From: Verrucomicrobiia bacterium
GTDB lineage: Bacteria; Verrucomicrobiota; Verrucomicrobiia; Opitutales; Cerasicoccaceae
Assembly (NCBI GenBank): GCA_030425485.1
Contig: JAUIAM010000002.1
Span: 124,001-188,000, forward strand
Reading direction: 5' to 3'
Length of the DNA stretch: 64,000 nt
A program made the translations under genes and the position numbers. Each line of letters opens with the position of its first letter. Position 1 is the first letter of the stretch. Below are positions 38,554 through 46,244 of this stretch, piece by piece. The notes beneath the pieces are model-generated. The model was not told the origin of the DNA and made no database searches. It saw only the letters and a list, made by a program, of their open reading frames with translations.

Positions 38554-38688
38554 CCAGGCAAACTGTAAAGACACAACCACAGTTGTATCTTTGCGTACTC
38601 TGCGCGAAGTCAAAATAATCCCAGTGGGTGGATGCGAACGTATACTAGCATTTGACCCGGCGGCGAATTCCTCCATGATAGGAACACT

Positions 38689-39120
38689 ATGTCCCTTGCT
38701 CAAAAGAAGGAAACCCTCATCGAGGAATTGACGATCCTGCCCGATCCGCAGGAGCGTTTTGCGTACCTGATCGATCGCGCGCGCAACGCGCCCGGGCTCG
38801 AAGCCGAGTACCAAATCGAGACCTTTCGCATCGAAGGTTGCCAGTCCAACCTGTGGCTCGTGCCCTCGTTCGAAGGCGGCCTATGCCAGTTTCGGGTGGA
38901 CTCGGACGCGGTCATCACCAAGGGCGTGGCCGGGCTGCTGGCAGAGCTTTACAGCGACTGCCCACCGGAGGAAATTCTCCAGCATCCGCCGGAGTTTCTG
39001 AGCGAGGTGGGCATCACCCAGCACTTGACCCCCAACCGCCGCAACGGCCTGTCCAACGTCTGGAAAAAGATCGAGGGCTACGCCGAGCTTTGCCTGAAAA
39101 ACCAGGGCGCTAGCGCATGA
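38689..39120 (+). CDS. sufE: Cysteine desulfuration protein SufE
   Basis: Accepts sulfur from a cysteine desulfurase (SufS) for Fe-S cluster assembly. 143 residues. The active-site cysteine is C51 in IEGCQSNLWL, with upstream DPQERFAYLIDRAR and the C-terminal LTPNRRNGLSNVWKKIE typical of SufE. No other suf gene is in the window. Single gene. Confidence 0.95.
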   Translation: MSLAQKKETLIEELTILPDPQERFAYLIDRARNAPGLEAEYQIETFRIEGCQSNLWLVPSFEGGLCQFRVDSDAVITKGVAGLLAELYSDCPPEEILQHPPEFLSEVGITQHLTPNRRNGLSNVWKKIEGYAELCLKNQGASA

Positions 39121-39417
39121 GATATGGCCTCCCGCAACACCCATCGCTCGCCCCCGAGCAGGTGTTGCGTTCGGGTCGTTTTATCGGGGTGGTGTTTATC
39201 ATCGGGGGCGTTTTCCCCTCAGTTGGCCGCTGGGCTACGTCAAAGGCTCGACGCAGAAGCTGCGCGCAATGCTGCCAGAGGTCTCGCCATCCCGAGCTGA
39301 TTTCGGATAAATGCTGTCCAGCAGCCCCCACAGGACTTAGGAACGCTATCGACAAGCCGATAAAAATAGAGCTAGGTTTACGTTTCACCCACTACACAAT
39401 ACTGACACACTGATCTT

Positions 39418-40056
39418 GTGAGCGCTACTCAGGTACTGATTGCCGAAGACGATCCCATCTCGCAAAAACTGCTCAAGACCAACCTCGAGCAAATGGGCTA
39501 CTCCGTCGTGGTGGCCAGCGATGGAGAGGAAGCCTGGCGCATTTTTAACATGCAGCCCACGCGTATCGTGGTGAGCGATTGGCTCATGCCGGGGCTCGAC
39601 GGGCTGGAGTTTTGCCAGAAAATCCGTGAGCGCCAGAACACCGAGTACACGTACTTTATCATGCTCACGGCCAACGTCGGCCAAGATGACAACTACTACA
39701 CCGCCATGGAGGCCGGAGTGGACGACTTCCTGAGCAAACCGCTTGACCGCCATCAGCTCCAGATACGCCTCCACGTGGCCGAGCGCATCCTGCAGAGCAC
39801 CTCACGCATCGAGTCCCTGGAAAGCGTGCTCACGATCTGCGCCTACACCAAGCGCATCAATTTCCCCGACGAGGGATGGCAGACCATCGAGGAATTTCTG
39901 GACAAGCACCTCGGTATCAAACTCTCCCACGGTGTGGACCCGAACTACTACGAGACACACATCAAGCCCGAGCTGGAGAAGCTCAAGGAGCAGTCGAAGT
40001 CACCCTTCAAGGCCACGAACTCCCCGTTCAAGACCACACCGAATCCGTTTCGCTGA
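39418..40056 (+). CDS. Response regulator with a degenerate C-terminal zinc-ribbon-like module
   Basis: 212 residues starting at GTG 39418. The receiver domain (1-125) has D11/D12, phosphoacceptor D54, T84 and K107 (FLSKPLD). A C-terminal segment CAYTKRINFPDEGW...SHGVDPNYY (141-178) aligns with the ICSYCKKIRDD...W...SHGICPEC module seen behind many receiver or PAS domains, but only the first of its four cysteines remains (C141). The tail carries three SPFK/SPFK/NPFR repeats. No DNA-binding or enzymatic output is apparent. No histidine kinase lies nearby. Confidence 0.88.
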   Translation: MSATQVLIAEDDPISQKLLKTNLEQMGYSVVVASDGEEAWRIFNMQPTRIVVSDWLMPGLDGLEFCQKIRERQNTEYTYFIMLTANVGQDDNYYTAMEAGVDDFLSKPLDRHQLQIRLHVAERILQSTSRIESLESVLTICAYTKRINFPDEGWQTIEEFLDKHLGIKLSHGVDPNYYETHIKPELEKLKEQSKSPFKATNSPFKTTPNPFR

Positions 40057-40125
40057 CCCCTGCCTACAATAATCCGGCAGAGCGGACTTGTCAGCCAGCA
40101 GGTATTGCCAGCATGATGTCTTCCC

Positions 40126-40425
40126 ATGACACCGCCCCCTGAAGACATCCAACTCATCGGCAAGGAAGTCGCCATCCGCTGGCCCGATGGGCACGAGGAC
40201 TACTTCGACCCGGAATACCTGCGCGCCCGTTCTCCCAGTGCGGAGAACATCGGCGAAAAGGACATCTTCGGCGTCAAGCACGGCGGCACCGACCAGCGCG
40301 AGTTCCCGGGCGTCATCGTCAAGGGCTGGGCCTTCTCCGGCAACTACGGCGTCGTCTTCCACTTCAGCGACGGCCACAACACCGGCATCTACACCTGGGA
40401 GTACCTCCGGAAGATAGGTGCGTGA
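40126..40425 (+). CDS. DUF971 protein
   Basis: 99 residues. IQLIGKEVAIRWPDGHEDYFDPEYLRARSP and HFSDGHNTGIYTWEYLR match the DUF971 fold (related to the N-terminal domain of gamma-butyrobetaine hydroxylase and seen in Fe-S-linked proteins). Here it is a stand-alone domain with no carrier enzyme. Role unknown; such proteins often occur near Fe-S or Mrp genes, and sufE lies 1 kb upstream. The stop codon falls inside the third copy of a 22-bp repeat. Confidence 0.88.
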   Translation: MTPPPEDIQLIGKEVAIRWPDGHEDYFDPEYLRARSPSAENIGEKDIFGVKHGGTDQREFPGVIVKGWAFSGNYGVVFHFSDGHNTGIYTWEYLRKIGA

Positions 40426-40438
40426 CCGCACAGGACAT
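40417..40438 (+). repeat. 3'-end repeat, copy 3 (overlapping the DUF971 stop)
   Basis: GGTGCGTGACCGCAC followed by AGGACAT. The TGA stop of the upstream gene lies within it, formed by the one base that differs from copy 2. Confidence 0.55.
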
Positions 40439-40451
40439 TGTGGCGAGCCCC

Positions 40452-40491
40452 AAAAAAATGAATGCCAGCGGGTGCAACCCGCTTAGCTGGC
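40452..40491 (-). terminator. Rho-independent terminator overlapping the lpxA stop
   Basis: On the minus strand GCCAGC...GCTGGC encloses GCGGG-TTGCA-CCCGC and is followed by a T-rich run (ATTCATTTTTTT). The 5' arm includes the last two codons and the TAA of lpxA. Confidence 0.7.
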
Positions 40492-41256
40492 GAAGCCGCG
40501 CTCGCTGCTCGCCGCAAAGCTGAGCACTGCCTGCACGTGCGGTGAGTCCACCTTGGGGTGAGCCTTGAGCTTTTCCAGCGCCTGGCTGCGGTTGAGTCCG
40601 TCGCGGTAGAGCGTGCGGTAGATTGCACGTACGAGCTCGATATCCTCTGCGGTGAAACCGCGGCGCTCCAGCCCGACCTTGTTCACGGTGCGGACCTCGG
40701 CGGGGTTGCCGTCAGCGATCATAAAGGGCGGCACATCCTGCACGAGCTTTGAGCACGCCCCCACCATGACATGCGAGCCGATGCGGCAAAACTGATGCAC
40801 GCCCACGCCCCAGCCGACGACTACCTGATCGCCGACCACAACGTGGCCGCCGAGAGCGGAGTGGCTGCTCATGACGAGTCGGTCGCCGATGATGCAGTCG
40901 TGCGCGATATGGCTGTAGGCCAGAATGACGTTATCGCTACCCAATATGGTGTCCTCGGCGTCATTGGTCGCGAGGTGCACGTTGGTGTACTCACGAAAGA
41001 CGTTGCGGTCGCCGATCTTGAGCCCCGGGTTACCACCCTGGAACTTGAGGTCGTGCGTCTTCGCCCCGATGTAGGCGTAAGGAAAAATCTCGTTCTCACG
41101 GCCCATCTCCGTGCGGCCTTCAACCGTCGCATGGTGTTGGACCACCGTGCCCGCCCCCAGTTTTACCTCCGCACCAATGTAGGCATAGGCGCCGATGCTG
41201 ACGTCCTCGTCGAGCTGCGCTCCTTGTTCGATAATTGCGGTGGGGTGAATGCTCAT
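40483..41256 (-). CDS. lpxA: UDP-N-acetylglucosamine acyltransferase
   Basis: First acylation step of lipid A. 257 residues. Left-handed beta-helix hexapeptide repeats run through the N-terminal two thirds ([40 protein letters not shown]; catalytic histidine region [10 protein letters not shown]). The C-terminal helical domain follows ([28 protein letters not shown]). Full length. 38 bp downstream of lpxC-fabZ on the same strand, forming a lipid A operon, so the organism should make lipopolysaccharide. Confidence 0.96.
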   Translation of the reverse strand: MSIHPTAIIEQGAQLDEDVSIGAYAYIGAEVKLGAGTVVQHHATVEGRTEMGRENEIFPYAYIGAKTHDLKFQGGNPGLKIGDRNVFREYTNVHLATNDAEDTILGSDNVILAYSHIAHDCIIGDRLVMSSHSALGGHVVVGDQVVVGWGVGVHQFCRIGSHVMVGACSKLVQDVPPFMIADGNPAEVRTVNKVGLERRGFTAEDIELVRAIYRTLYRDGLNRSQALEKLKAHPKVDSPHVQAVLSFAASSERGFAS

Positions 41257-41294
41257 GAAAAATCGCTAGCCCTGAAAATTTACAAATTACCCCA

Positions 41295-42626
41295 CTACAT
41301 ATCTCCGCCGCCTTCGGCGATGGTGAACATGAGCTCCGCAGAGGAAACGACCTTGTCATTGACCTTACAGGTGCCCTCGGCCACGCCGATCTTGTTACCG
41401 CGGTTTTTGGTCAGCTCGACTTCGATCACGACCTGATCGCCCGGCACGACGGCGCGGCGGAACTTGACCTTGTCGCAACTCATGAAGAAAGCGATTTTGT
41501 TCTCCGAACTGATGCGGCGCAGCATGAGAATGCCGGCGGCCTGAGCCATGGCCTCGACCTGGAGGACACCGGGCATGACGGGCTGGCCCGGGAAGTGCCC
41601 CATGAAGTACGGCTCATTGATTGTGACATTCTTAATCGCCACGAGACGCTTGCCCTCGTCGGCAATCTCGATCACGCGGTCGAGCATGACAAAGGGGTAG
41701 CGGTGCGGGAGCGTGTCGAGGATGCGGCGTATATCGAGCTCGGTCTCGTCGGGCAGCACCTGCTGAGGGCCGGACTTCTTCTTCGCCTCAGCCTTGGGCT
41801 TCTCCAAGCTCTTGATGATGGCCTGGCAGAGCTGGGCGTTGAGGGCGTGTCCGGTGCGGACGGCCACGATATGCGCCTTGAGCGGCTTGCCCAAAAGGGT
41901 GATGTCGCCCACGACGTCGAGAATCTTGTGGCGGGCGAACTCGTCCTTAAAGCGCAGGGGCTCCTTGGAGAGAATCTTGTCGCCCTTGATGACGATGGCG
42001 GAGTCGAGACTACCGCCCTGGATTTTGCCCAGCTTGAGCAGTTCCTCGATGTCCTCGTAAATGGTAAAGGTGCGGGCGGGGGCGATCTGGGCCACGTAGC
42101 TCTCGGGGTCGATCTCGAGCGAAACGTGCTGCGTGTGGATACCGCGATCGTCTGCACTGGTGCAGGTGACCTTGAACCCGTCGTAAGGCAGCGCGATGAT
42201 GGAGCTGCTCCCACTGGTAACCGACACGGGCTCGGTCAGCTCGATGACTTCGCGCTCGGCGTCCAGTTCGACCGGCTCGGCCTCCTGAATCAAGTTCACG
42301 TAGTGCTTGGCCGATCCGTCCAGGATGGGGGGCTCGCTGGCGTCCATCTCGATAATGACGTTGTCCACCGCCATGCCGTTGAGCGCGCTCAGGACGTGCT
42401 CGATGGTGTGGATCTTGGTGTGACCGCTGGAAATCGTGGTACTGCGAACGAGCTCGCTGACCAGTGCGACATTGGGCTTGAGCTCGGGCTTGCCATAGAG
42501 GTCCACGCGGCGGAAGACGACGCCGTGGTTGGCCGGAGCGGGCTTGAGGGTGAGGTTGACTTCCTCGCCAGTGTGCAGGGCTTTGCCCTTGATGCTGGCT
42601 TCGCGAAGGATGCTGCGTTGCTTCAT
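41295..42626 (-). CDS. lpxC: LpxC-FabZ fusion: UDP-3-O-acyl-GlcNAc deacetylase / 3-hydroxyacyl-ACP dehydratase
   Basis: 443 residues from ATG 42626; the frame extends 58 codons upstream, but LpxC begins at [17 protein letters not shown]. LpxC zinc ligands are H73 and H77 in [12 protein letters not shown], and the aspartate is in HKILDVVGD. The FabZ domain starts near 305 ([17 protein letters not shown]) with the catalytic His/Glu region [20 protein letters not shown]. The fusion joins the committed lipid A step to fatty-acid elongation and is known in Bacteroidetes, Chlorobi and PVC bacteria. It is in an operon with lpxA and divergent from efp. Confidence 0.96.
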   Translation of the reverse strand: MKQRSILREASIKGKALHTGEEVNLTLKPAPANHGVVFRRVDLYGKPELKPNVALVSELVRSTTISSGHTKIHTIEHVLSALNGMAVDNVIIEMDASEPPILDGSAKHYVNLIQEAEPVELDAEREVIELTEPVSVTSGSSSIIALPYDGFKVTCTSADDRGIHTQHVSLEIDPESYVAQIAPARTFTIYEDIEELLKLGKIQGGSLDSAIVIKGDKILSKEPLRFKDEFARHKILDVVGDITLLGKPLKAHIVAVRTGHALNAQLCQAIIKSLEKPKAEAKKKSGPQQVLPDETELDIRRILDTLPHRYPFVMLDRVIEIADEGKRLVAIKNVTINEPYFMGHFPGQPVMPGVLQVEAMAQAAGILMLRRISSENKIAFFMSCDKVKFRRAVVPGDQVVIEVELTKNRGNKIGVAEGTCKVNDKVVSSAELMFTIAEGGGDM

Positions 42627-42815
42627 TAAAAAAGATTCGGTCTGGGGAGAAAACGAAAGACCATAGGGGCTTTGCCGGGATTGTAAAGAATCTGTTGCGC
42701 CAAGGTAAAAGTGATGTTCGCGAGTACTGCAAGCCCACCTCTGCTGCATACCGCTAAAACGCGGCGTTGACAGCGACGGGCTTTTCCCGCATTTCCTCAA
42801 CTTTTAGCAAATACC

Positions 42816-43373
42816 ATGGCTTCCCCCACAGAAATCCGCAAAGGCCGCGTCATGAACTATCAAGGCGCGCCCCACCTCGTACTCGACATGCAGCACCGCA
42901 CGCAGGGCCGCCAGGCCGGCTTCGTGCAGGCCACCCTGCGAAACCTCAACACCGGCTCGTCCACCACGCAGAAGTTCCGCTCCACGGAAACGGTGGAGTT
43001 TATGCACACCACCACGGCCAAGCTCGAGTACTCCTACATCGATGATATGGGCTACCATTTCCTCGACCCGGAAAGCTTTGAAGACACCGTCCTGCCCGCG
43101 GAAATCTGCGAGGAAATCGCCAAGTTCCTCATCGAAACGAATACCTACGACATCCTGCTCGTGGACGGCAAGGCCGTCGAAGTCAACCTGCCCGCCGCCG
43201 TCGAAATGAAGGTCGTGGACGCCCCCGAGGGCGTTAAGGGTGACACCGCCAGCAACGTGCAAAAGCCCGTCACCACCGAGTCCGGCCTCAGCGTCATGGT
43301 TCCGCTCTTCATCAAGAAAGACGAAGTCATCCGCGTGAGCACCGAAACCGGCGACTACCTCGGCCGCGCCTAG
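42816..43373 (+). CDS. efp: Elongation factor P
   Basis: Relieves ribosome stalling at polyproline. 185 residues with the KOW-like N-terminus (EIRKGRVMNYQGAPHLV), a central OB domain and a C-terminal OB domain ending ETGDYLGRA. The loop that reaches the peptidyl-transferase centre reads RTQGRQAGF, placing arginine (R32) where many EF-Ps have the beta-lysylated lysine. Arginine at this position is rhamnosylated by EarP in some bacteria; no earP gene is in the window. A terminator follows. Confidence 0.94.
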   Translation: MASPTEIRKGRVMNYQGAPHLVLDMQHRTQGRQAGFVQATLRNLNTGSSTTQKFRSTETVEFMHTTTAKLEYSYIDDMGYHFLDPESFEDTVLPAEICEEIAKFLIETNTYDILLVDGKAVEVNLPAAVEMKVVDAPEGVKGDTASNVQKPVTTESGLSVMVPLFIKKDEVIRVSTETGDYLGRA

Positions 43374-43532
43374 GCAGGGCCCGCCCTGCACTCCGGCTGG
43401 AGCAGCATTGAAGGGGCGTTGCCCCTTAGACTCTGGGACTTGCCCTGCACCCTCGATCCTGAGGATCGTGTTACCTTTGCTTTGTGCAAAGGCAGGAGGA
43501 AAGGGCATGCCTGGTAATTCTTATTCACCCGA

Positions 43533-43556
43533 GCCCCGCACGAGCGGGGCTTTTTC
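43533..43556 (+). terminator. Rho-independent terminator downstream of efp
   Basis: AGCCCCGC-ACGA-GCGGGGCT followed by TTTTT, about 160 bp after the efp stop. Between them lies a second possible hairpin (CCTTTGC...GCAAAGG). Confidence 0.8.
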
Positions 43557-43584
43557 GTGGCCTCCGCCCTTACGGAGAACTCGT

Positions 43585-43845
43585 CTACTTCGCTCCGCGC
43601 ACATTGCCAACCTGATCGATCTTAAACTTGTTTTTGGAACCAACGCTCTGCTTCCTCTCAAAATAGTAGAGATTGCCCGAGTGTTGGTTAAGCACATAGA
43701 CACTTCCCTTCGTGTCCGAAACGGAGCACATCGCCCACCTCGGCGCCGGGCTTTCAGTGGGGGAACCTGCCCCTAGGCCCAGGATAAAAACCACGGGTAA
43801 CAGGAGCAGGCAGATGAGGGTTTTTCGATCAATGGTAATAGTCAT
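43585..43845 (-). CDS. Small membrane-anchored or exported protein
   Basis: 86 residues, not recognised. One hydrophobic N-terminal helix (LICLLLLPVVFILGLGAG) acts as signal anchor. The remainder, APRWAMCSVSDTKGSVYVLN and QHSGNLYYFERKQ, looks like one beta-hairpin unit. A good Shine-Dalgarno (AGGAAA, seven bases upstream of ATG 43845) supports expression. It lies downstream of another small exported protein on the same strand but beyond that gene's terminator. Confidence 0.7.
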   Translation of the reverse strand: MTITIDRKTLICLLLLPVVFILGLGAGSPTESPAPRWAMCSVSDTKGSVYVLNQHSGNLYYFERKQSVGSKNKFKIDQVGNVRGAK

Positions 43846-43886
43846 GGCATTTCCTTTCGTATAATGTGATCAATGTTCGGTAATTT

Positions 43887-43923
43887 AAAAAAATGCCGGG
43901 CGCGAGATAAACTCACGCCCGGC
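43887..43923 (-). terminator. Rho-independent terminator
   Basis: On the minus strand GCCGGGCGtGAG...CTCgCGCCCGGC, an 11-12 bp stem, is followed by ATTTTTTT. It ends the transcript of the gene at 43976-44377. Confidence 0.85.
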
Positions 43924-43975
43924 TGCTACTACTACTATTATTCTACTGCTGCATGTCGCAGTATTCGCCGGTCAC

Positions 43976-44377
43976 TCAGCGCCAGGCGCTGGCGTAACCA
44001 TGACGAAAACCACGTAAATACTCGTTGCGCTCACGGTGGCTGAGCGCGTACCGATAGACCGACTGCTGGGCCTGGGCCATGCCGTGGCGCTTACCGATGT
44101 GGTAACGCACGCCGTGGCGCTGGTCACGGACTGCCGACTGGTAGCCCGCACGCTGCCCCTGCTCAAAATAGTCATAATGCACGCGCTGCGGTGGGCAGGC
44201 AGGCGCGTAATGGCGACGCATCGGCTCACCCCAGCTCCAGGCAATGCTCCAATTGTTACCGGAGACCTGCACACGATCTGGGTGCTGCGAGCCCGAATAG
44301 GGCTTGGCAGAGACCGTGGATGCGCCGAGGGAAATCAGCGCTGCTGTGGTGAGGGAGATCATGGTGATTTTGTTCAT
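43976..44377 (-). CDS. Small exported basic protein
   Basis: 133 residues from ATG 44377 (frame open 12 codons earlier). Signal peptide ITMISLTTAALISLGASTVSA. The mature part is rich in Arg, His, Tyr and Gln (RRHYAPACPPQRVHYDYFEQ; RDQRHGVRYHIGKRHGM; HRERNEYLRGFRHGY) with no known domain. It is preceded by a cluster of AACGTT-centred sites including a near-perfect LacI-type operator and followed by a strong terminator, so it is a singly regulated gene. Function unknown. Confidence 0.75.
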   Translation of the reverse strand: MNKITMISLTTAALISLGASTVSAKPYSGSQHPDRVQVSGNNWSIAWSWGEPMRRHYAPACPPQRVHYDYFEQGQRAGYQSAVRDQRHGVRYHIGKRHGMAQAQQSVYRYALSHRERNEYLRGFRHGYASAWR

Positions 44378-44442
44378 GGCTTTACGGGGGTTGAGGTTGA
44401 CCGGGAGTGTCATGGTATTACCCGCAAAGCATGAATCTTATA

Positions 44443-44538
44443 CGAACGTTTGATTCTATCGAACGAACGTTTAATTTTTTAAGGAAAAATCAATCCCGAA
44501 CGTAAAAAAAGTTCAAAAAATCAGTTCAAACGTTTGAG
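44443..44538. promoter_or_regulatory. Cluster of AACGT-centred operator-like sites
   Basis: Four sites: CGAACGTTTGA (44443-44453), CGAACGTTTAA (44464-44474), CCGAACGTA (around 44501), and TTCAAACGTTTGAG (44525-44538) with a perfect 10-bp palindrome CAAACGTTTG. Centres are about 21, 33 and 30 bp apart, close to whole helical turns. The last resembles the operator at 9875-9888 with CG in place of the central CA. It sits upstream of the small exported protein gene in an AT-rich region. Confidence 0.5.
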
Positions 44539-44623
44539 AAGCGGCAGCGCAAAACACCCATCTGCTTATCCGCATCGCCAACAAAAAAGCCAAACTGCCT
44601 ATATATCATGGGCCTGAGCATAA

Positions 44624-44652
44624 AAAATCCCGGTCGCTCGGACCGGGATTTT
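44624..44652. terminator. Bidirectional terminator-like hairpin downstream of deoA
   Basis: AAAATCCCGGTC (44624-44635), loop GCTCG, GACCGGGATTTT (44641-44652): a perfect 12-bp stem with A and T tracts, able to act in either direction. It lies 83 bp after the end of the phosphorylase gene on the minus strand. Confidence 0.8.
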
Positions 44653-44734
44653 GTAAATTTGTCTGTGTATGCTCAGGTGCGTCGCATCGTACAGCAGCAG
44701 CGGGGCGGAGCCCATAATGCTGCACCTGCCGGAG

Positions 44735-46072
44735 CTAGGCGACGCGCTCGACGATCAGCTCGGGCGGATTCGGACGCTTCGGGGCCAGGCGATAGGCACT
44801 GCGGAGGTACTCCAGCGCGCTTTCCAGACGGGTCTCGTCGTTGTAGTGAATCATCATGAGCGGCTCGCCCTGCTTGACCTGCGTGCCGACCTTCTTGATC
44901 TCGGAAACGCCGACCGCCGGGTCCATCTTGCCCTTCTTAGTCGTGGCCAGGATCTGCACCCCACGGGCGATCATGCCCGCGTTGATGGTGTGCACATAGC
45001 CACGCTTCGGAGCGGGGAGCTTGCGGATGTACTTGGCCGTCGGGAACTTCTCTGGATCGTCGATGAAGGACGTGTCGCCGCCCTGGACCTGGATCATCTC
45101 CTTGAATTTTTCCAGTGCGGAGCCATCCTTGAGGTGCTTTTGCACGGTTTGCTTGGCCGAAAGGGTCGAGCCCGCCACACCGGCAAGGCGGACGATCTCC
45201 ATGCCCAGCTTGAGCACGAGTTCCTGCAGGTCCTCGGGGCCTTCGCCCTTGAGCAGCTCAATGGCTTCGCGGACTTCGAGGGCCGTGCCCACGGTGTCAC
45301 CGAGCGGCTGGTTCATGTCCGTCACGAGGGCCACGCAGCGGCGCTTCATGCTGCGACCGACGCGGGTGATGCTGCGGGCGAGCTGCTTGGCCTGCTCGAG
45401 GTCTTTGACAAAGGAACCGTTACCCCACTTGACGTCCACCACGAGGCCTTCGGCGCCCTCAGCCAGCTTCTTGGAAAGGATGCTGCCCGTGATGAGCGGC
45501 AGGCTCTGGATAGTGGCGGTGTTCTGGCGCAGTTCGTAAAGGATGCCGTCAACCGGGGCGATCTCGGGGTGCTGCTGCACGATGGCGCAGTTGACCGTCT
45601 TGAGCTGCTTGACAAATTCCTTCAAGTCCATGTCAGCCTTGAACTTCGGAATCGAGGAAAGCTTGTCCAGCGTGCTGATGACGAAGTTCTCGTCCACGCC
45701 GTTCATGGCCGGCATGACCACGCCACAGGCTGCGGCCAGCGGGGTCAGGACGAGGGAAGTCTTGTCGCCAACGCCACCCGTGGAGTACTTGGCGATCTTC
45801 GGCATGGTGATCTTGGACAGGTCGATCACCTCGCCGGAGAGCATCATCTCCTCGGCAAAGGTCGCTGTCTCCTGAGCGGACATGTTTTGGAAATAGATTG
45901 CCATGGCCAGAGCGGCCATTTGGAATTCCGGCATTTCCTTGTCCAGGATGGAATCCACGATAAAGCGGATCTCTTCTTCGTTGAACTCACCACCGTCCCG
46001 CTTTTTCTCGATCAGATAGGAAAAAGAGGGCTTGATGAACTTTCGCGACGCAAGTAATGTTTTCTCAGCCAT
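44735..46072 (-). CDS. deoA: Thymidine/pyrimidine-nucleoside phosphorylase
   Basis: Splits thymidine (or pyrimidine nucleosides) with phosphate. 445 residues. The glycosyltransferase signature is YSTGGVGDKTSL (96-107), then LPLITGSILSKKLAEG (SIMSKK-like phosphate/nucleoside site) and VDVKWGNGSFVKD. The C-terminal domain starts near 345 (KYIRKLPAPKRGYVHTINAGMI). Full length. Distinguishing DeoA from Pdp needs phylogeny. Single gene, divergent from argS. Confidence 0.93.
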   Translation of the reverse strand: MAEKTLLASRKFIKPSFSYLIEKKRDGGEFNEEEIRFIVDSILDKEMPEFQMAALAMAIYFQNMSAQETATFAEEMMLSGEVIDLSKITMPKIAKYSTGGVGDKTSLVLTPLAAACGVVMPAMNGVDENFVISTLDKLSSIPKFKADMDLKEFVKQLKTVNCAIVQQHPEIAPVDGILYELRQNTATIQSLPLITGSILSKKLAEGAEGLVVDVKWGNGSFVKDLEQAKQLARSITRVGRSMKRRCVALVTDMNQPLGDTVGTALEVREAIELLKGEGPEDLQELVLKLGMEIVRLAGVAGSTLSAKQTVQKHLKDGSALEKFKEMIQVQGGDTSFIDDPEKFPTAKYIRKLPAPKRGYVHTINAGMIARGVQILATTKKGKMDPAVGVSEIKKVGTQVKQGEPLMMIHYNDETRLESALEYLRSAYRLAPKRPNPPELIVERVA

Positions 46073-46244
46073 TAGATAGTGTGTTAGTCAGCGTCAACTG
46101 ACAATATGATAAACCGACAAGATTAGGGTGAAAACCCGTAATTTGTCGAGCCTTTTTTGATTTCGGGCCAAATCTCAGCCCCGAATCCAGCCCGGCGCAT
46201 TCCTCTCTTGACCCCGTGCGCCGTGTGCTTTGTTCCATTTTGGG

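Noticed and set aside
38567-38592. Imperfect hairpin AAAGAcACAAC...GTTGTaTCTTT after hpt.
   Set aside because: Interrupted stem and no T tract; too weak to call.
39117-39413. Plus-strand frame beginning ATGA at the sufE stop, and a minus-strand frame (39110-39388) with a signal-peptide-like start.
   Set aside because: They overlap sufE or each other, show no family features, and neither is supported by a ribosome-binding site.
41844-41870. CGTGTCCGGTGCGGAC inside lpxC, resembling the 22-bp 3'-end repeat.
   Set aside because: It encodes the conserved VRTGHAL stretch of LpxC and matches only part of the repeat.
44669-46057. 462-codon plus-strand frame opposite deoA.
   Set aside because: Antisense shadow; deoA carries the phosphorylase signatures.
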